Positions 5,137 to 8,030 of a stretch of DNA of 8,030 nt are shown here, in pieces. Source of the stretch: Deltaproteobacteria bacterium. GTDB lineage: Bacteria > Myxococcota_A > UBA796 > UBA2385. The notes under the pieces were generated by a model. It ran no database searches, was not told the DNA's origin, and saw only the letters and a program-made list of their open reading frames with translations. The stretch covers positions 1-8,030 of the forward strand of contig WGAH01000963.1 of NCBI GenBank assembly GCA_015489145.1. Reading direction: 5' to 3'. The position numbers were made by a program, and so were the translations under genes. Position 1 is the stretch's first letter. Each line of letters opens with the position of its first letter.

Positions 5137-6414
5137 ATGCCGCTTCCCGTCCCCCGCCCCTTCCAGCGCCCGGCGCGCGGCGCGACCCGGCACGTCGAGG
5201 TCGGCGGCGTGCGCGTGCCCTACGAGCTGGTCGTCGACCCCTGGCCCGACCCCTACCTCGACCTCGACGCCTACGACCCCGACGCCGACCTCATGCCGAT
5301 CAACTGGGGCCCGCAGCACCCCTCCACCCACGGCGTGCTGCGCGTCAAGCTGTTCATGGACGGCGAGGTCTGCGTCAAGGCGGTGCCCTACCTCGGCTAC
5401 CTGCACCGCGGCGTCGAGAAGCTCTGCGAGAAGCTGAGCTACGCCCAGGTCACGCCCATCGTCGACAAGAACGACTACGTCAGCCCGATGATGAACGAGC
5501 TGGCGATCAACATGGCCTTCGAGAAGCTCCTCGGGGTCGAGCCGCCGCCCCGCGCCCAGGTGATCCGCACGATCTTCGCCGAGATGCAGCGCGTCGCCAG
5601 CCACCTGCTCTGGCTCGGCACCTGGGCGATGGACGCCGGCGGCGCCCTCGGCGGCGGCGCCACCCTGTTCATGTACTGCTTCCGCGAGCGCGAGATGATC
5701 CTCGACCTGTTCGAGGAGGTCACCGGGGCGCGCTTCCACTACAACACCCACACCGTCGGGGGCAACCGCCACGACCTCCCCGGCGGCTGGGAGGAAAAGG
5801 CGATCCGGGTCCTCGATCACATCGAGTCCCGCCTGCCGGAGTACGAGGACTTCCTCCGCGACAACGACATCTTCCTCGTCCGCACCCGGGGCGTCGGCCG
5901 CCTCGACCCGCTGCTGGCGATGGAGATCGGGGTGTCCGGGCCGAGCCTGCGGGCGAGCGGCGTCGACCACGACCGCCGCCGCGACGCCCCCTACGCCGCC
6001 TACGACCGGGTCGAGGTGAAGGTGCCCGTGCGCGACGCCGGCGACGCCCTGGCCCGCTACGAGGTCCGCATGGACGAGATGCGGGAGTCGATCCGCATCG
6101 CCCGGGAGCTGCTCCAGGACGTGCCCGCCGGCCCGATCACCGCCCTCAAGCCCGTCAAGATGCCCAAGGCGATCAAGGTCGCCACCGGGCGCAGCGCCTA
6201 CGTGGGCATCGAGTCGCCCCGGGGCGAGCTCGGCACCTTCGTCATCGCCCAGAACGAGCGCAAGACGGCGCACCTGCCCTACCGCCTCAAGATCCGGCCG
6301 CCGTCCTTCCACGCGATGGCGCTGCTGCCCTACCTCGCGCCGGGGGCGACGCTGTCCGACATCGTCGTCATCGCCGGCTCCCTCGACCCCATCCTCGGCG
6401 AGGTGGACCGATGA
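5137..6414 (+). CDS. nuoD: NADH-quinone oxidoreductase subunit D (49 kDa quinone-site subunit)
   Basis: This 425-residue subunit, derived from NiFe-hydrogenase large subunits, forms the quinone headgroup pocket together with NuoB. WGPQHPSTHGVLRV (57-70) carries His65, NDYVSP carries Tyr114, and LGTWAMDAGG carries Asp166. By alignment from memory these match His38, Tyr87 and Asp139 of Thermus Nqo4, the headgroup ligands and the redox-linked Asp/His pair. Other landmarks are GYLHRGVEK, RVASHLLWLGT, FREREMILDLFEEVTG, GPSLRASGVDHD and the C-terminal ASLDPILGEVDR-like end (AGSLDPILGEVDR). The hydrogenase Ni-ligand cysteines are absent, as expected. An N-terminal extension of about 50 residues, rich in Pro and Asp, precedes the core. 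A GAGGA site at 5128-5132 overlaps the nuoC stop, and the gap to nuoC is seven bases. The stop overlaps nuoH as ATGA. nuoE, nuoF and nuoG do not follow. Confidence 0.97.
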   Translation: MPLPVPRPFQRPARGATRHVEVGGVRVPYELVVDPWPDPYLDLDAYDPDADLMPINWGPQHPSTHGVLRVKLFMDGEVCVKAVPYLGYLHRGVEKLCEKLSYAQVTPIVDKNDYVSPMMNELAINMAFEKLLGVEPPPRAQVIRTIFAEMQRVASHLLWLGTWAMDAGGALGGGATLFMYCFREREMILDLFEEVTGARFHYNTHTVGGNRHDLPGGWEEKAIRVLDHIESRLPEYEDFLRDNDIFLVRTRGVGRLDPLLAMEIGVSGPSLRASGVDHDRRRDAPYAAYDRVEVKVPVRDAGDALARYEVRMDEMRESIRIARELLQDVPAGPITALKPVKMPKAIKVATGRSAYVGIESPRGELGTFVIAQNERKTAHLPYRLKIRPPSFHAMALLPYLAPGATLSDIVVIAGSLDPILGEVDR

Positions 6415-7400
6415 GCGCCGCGATGGTCCTCGACAACCCCTGGCTGCGGGGGCTCGTCATCGGCGGCGGGGTGCTGGGGGTGGTCCTCGGCATCGTCGCC
6501 TACGCGATCTGGTTCGAGCGCAAGTTCACCGGGCTCATGCACCAGCGCCCGGGTCCCAACGTCGTCGGCTGGGCCGGCCTGCTCCAGCCCATCGCCGACG
6601 TGCTCAAGCTCTTCCAGAAGGACGACCGCCTGCCCGCCGCCGTCGACCGCCCCCTGTTCGTCCTCGCCCCGGTGCTCATGCTGGCCGCCACGATGATGGC
6701 GCTGGCCGTCGTGCCCTGGGGCTGGGGGGTGGTGGTCGCCGACCTGCACATCGGCGTGCTCTTCGCCCTCTCGATCACCAGCCTCGCCGCGATCCCGATC
6801 TGGATGGCCGGCTGGGCCAGCAACAACAAGTACGCGCTCCTCGGCGGGATGCGCGCCGCGGCCCAGGCGATCAGCTACGAGGTGCCGCTGCTCCTGTCGG
6901 TGACGGTGCCGGTGGTGCTCGCCGGGAGCTTTCGCCTCGGCGACATCGTGGCGGCCCAGGCCGGCGGGCGGTGGTTCGCCCTCTGGCCGCCGGGCCCGGG
7001 CTTCTTCGCCTTCGTCCTGTTCTACCTGTCGAGCCTCGCCGAGGCCAACCGCATCCCCTTCGACATTCCCGAGGCCGAAAGCGAGCTGGTGGGCGGCATC
7101 ACCACCGAGTACGGCGGCATGAAGTTCGCGCTGTTCTACCTCGGCGAGTACCTGCACACCGTGGTGGCCAGCGCCATCGCCTCGGCGGCCTTCCTCGGCG
7201 GCTCCGACATGGGCCCCCTCGGCGACGGGCTCCACTGGATGCTGCTCAAGACCCTGCTGTTGACGGCCAGCGTCATCTTCGTGCGCTGGTCCTGGCTCCG
7301 CCTGCGCGCCGACCAGCTCATGGCGCTGTGCTGGACGGTCTTCGTGCCGGGCGGGCTCGTCCTCGTGATGGCCAGCGCCCTGTGGGTGCACCTGACATGA
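6411..7400 (+). CDS. nuoH: NADH-quinone oxidoreductase subunit H
   Basis: This 329-residue membrane subunit anchors the peripheral arm and lines the quinone tunnel and the first proton path. About eight hydrophobic segments are visible, beginning with 14-33. Family signatures are present in order: ERKFTGLMHQRPGPN (36-50), GLLQPIADVLKLFQK (56-70), the GGMRAAAQAISYEVPL segment (145-160, with Glu157), and RIPFDIPEAESELVGG (214-229), the acidic cytoplasmic loop near the quinone entrance. TEYGGMKFALFYLGEY follows at 232-247. GAGGTGGA at 6400-6407 is a reasonable ribosome site for ATG 6411. A second Met at residue 5 is possible but less well spaced. The gene overlaps both neighbours by four bases. 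Its position directly behind nuoD, not behind nuoG, is the arrangement of operons lacking an NADH module. Confidence 0.97.
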   Translation: MSAAMVLDNPWLRGLVIGGGVLGVVLGIVAYAIWFERKFTGLMHQRPGPNVVGWAGLLQPIADVLKLFQKDDRLPAAVDRPLFVLAPVLMLAATMMALAVVPWGWGVVVADLHIGVLFALSITSLAAIPIWMAGWASNNKYALLGGMRAAAQAISYEVPLLLSVTVPVVLAGSFRLGDIVAAQAGGRWFALWPPGPGFFAFVLFYLSSLAEANRIPFDIPEAESELVGGITTEYGGMKFALFYLGEYLHTVVASAIASAAFLGGSDMGPLGDGLHWMLLKTLLLTASVIFVRWSWLRLRADQLMALCWTVFVPGGLVLVMASALWVHLT

Positions 7401-8030
7401 GCATCACCGGAACCCTCAAGACCCTGGGCGTCTCGATTCGCGGCGTCTTCCGCCCGAAGACCACCGAGCCCTTCCCGTGGCTCGAAAAGCGCCCCCGGCC
7501 CGAGCGCTACCGCACGAGCTTCGCCCTCGTCCACGACGAGCACGGCGACGAGGCCTGCATCGGCTGCAAGATGTGCGAGAACATCTGCCCGTCCGGCATC
7601 ATCACCGTGGTGCCCGGCCCGAAGGCCGTCTCGCCGAACACCGGCAAGAAGCGGGGCTGGCACAAGGACTTCACCATCGACACCTCAGCCTGCATCGTCT
7701 GCGAGCTGTGCGTGCAGGTCTGCCCGACCGACTCCATCGTGATGCTGCGCGAGGTGCAGGAGCCGGGCTACGACCGCAACGACCTCGTGCTCACCCGCGA
7801 GCGGCTCTACGCCAACGAGGAGAAGGTGCTGTCCTGGGGCACCGGCAGCCGGCTGGTCGAGATGCAGACCCCGGCGAAGCCGGCCCCGAAGAAGCCGGCC
7901 CCGAAGAAGCCGGCCGCGAAGCCCGCCGAGGCGAAGAAGCCCGCCCCCGACAAGCCGGCGGCGAAGCCCGCCGAGGCGACCGCCCCCGACAAGCCGGCGG
8001 CGAAGCCCGCCGAGGCGACCGCCCCCGACA
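7397..8030 (+). CDS. nuoI: NADH-quinone oxidoreductase subunit I, 3' truncated by the window, with AKP-rich tail
   Basis: The 211 visible residues continue past the window edge without a stop. The subunit holds clusters N6a and N6b, which carry electrons to N2 in NuoB. Two ferredoxin-type motifs are complete: Cys54, 57, 60, 64 (CIGCKMCENICP) and Cys99, 102, 105, 109 (CIVCELCVQVCP). The N-terminus (SITGTLKTLGVSIRGVF) resembles the membrane-contacting helix of the family, and YDRNDLVLTRERLY is a conserved C-terminal stretch. Typical NuoI ends soon after this, but here a tail starts near residue 158 made of Lys, Ala, Pro, Glu and Asp repeats, of at least 53 residues. The ATG overlaps the nuoH stop (ATGA) with only a weak ribosome site, so translation is probably coupled to nuoH. 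The core identity is certain; the tail's role is unknown. Confidence 0.96.
   Translation, partial: MSITGTLKTLGVSIRGVFRPKTTEPFPWLEKRPRPERYRTSFALVHDEHGDEACIGCKMCENICPSGIITVVPGPKAVSPNTGKKRGWHKDFTIDTSACIVCELCVQVCPTDSIVMLREVQEPGYDRNDLVLTRERLYANEEKVLSWGTGSRLVEMQTPAKPAPKKPAPKKPAAKPAEAKKPAPDKPAAKPAEATAPDKPAAKPAEATAPD
7874..8030 (+). repeat. in-frame Ala/Lys/Pro repeat array at the end of nuoI
   Basis: The array opens with short CCGAAGAAGCCGGCC units that encode PKKPA. It then becomes a 39-base unit encoding DKPAAKPAEATAP. Copies at 7949-7987 and 7988-8026 are identical in every base, and a third begins at 8027 and runs off the window. An earlier, diverged relative (KPAAKPAEAKKPAP) lies just before them. 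Perfect identity of the 39-mers points to recent tandem duplication. The array length beyond 8030 is unknown. Confidence 0.9.

Noticed and set aside
5050..6312. 420-codon minus-strand open frame opposite nuoD
   Set aside because: nuoD on the + strand is certain by its motifs. The antisense frame is low in complexity and without a recognisable domain.
7807..7992. Small minus-strand Gly/Ala/Phe-rich frame opposite the nuoI tail
   Set aside because: It is simply the reverse of the AKP repeat array. The repetitiveness comes from the nuoI coding units.
7874..8030. CRISPR-like array
   Set aside because: The repeats are tandem without unique spacers, keep the nuoI frame and encode a regular protein repeat.

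Overview
The window is very GC-rich with a strong G/C bias at third codon positions. The gene content (a serine/aspartate/glycine-linker lipoprotein, a rhodanese-rubrerythrin fusion, a GT-C-like membrane protein, then a compact complex I operon) fits a deltaproteobacterial or Myxococcota-type Gram-negative bacterium. That placement is an inference from style and content, because the window holds no phylogenetic marker that settles it. Every gene I can support reads on the + strand.

Layout: bases 1-184 hold a possible gene tail and a 35-bp direct repeat. Next come a predicted outer-membrane or secreted lipoprotein (185-997), a rhodanese plus ferritin-like diiron fusion protein (1042-1869), and a polytopic membrane protein of unassigned function that overlaps it by 4 bp (1866-3455). 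An 86-bp gap (3456-3541) is almost entirely made of two consecutive hairpins. From 3542 to the window end runs nuoA-nuoB-nuoC-nuoD-nuoH-nuoI, with nuoI cut off by the window edge.

The nuo genes are tightly packed: a 10-bp overlap (A/B), ATGA overlaps of 4 bp (B/C, D/H and H/I) and a 7-bp gap (C/D). Together they encode the quinone-binding connecting module and the first membrane subunit of proton-pumping NADH:quinone oxidoreductase. The key cluster and quinone-site residues are present (NuoB Cys tetrad, NuoI double CxxCxxCxxxCP, NuoD His/Asp/Tyr). nuoE, nuoF and nuoG are absent between nuoD and nuoH. This locus therefore looks like an 11-subunit-type operon without an NADH-oxidising module, unless those genes lie elsewhere.

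The most unusual items are the paired hairpins in front of nuoA, the Ala/Lys/Pro repeat tail on NuoI with a perfect 39-bp tandem duplication, and the missing NADH module. I see no clear sign of a new defence, mobile or catalytic system. Most of the window is conserved housekeeping sequence.
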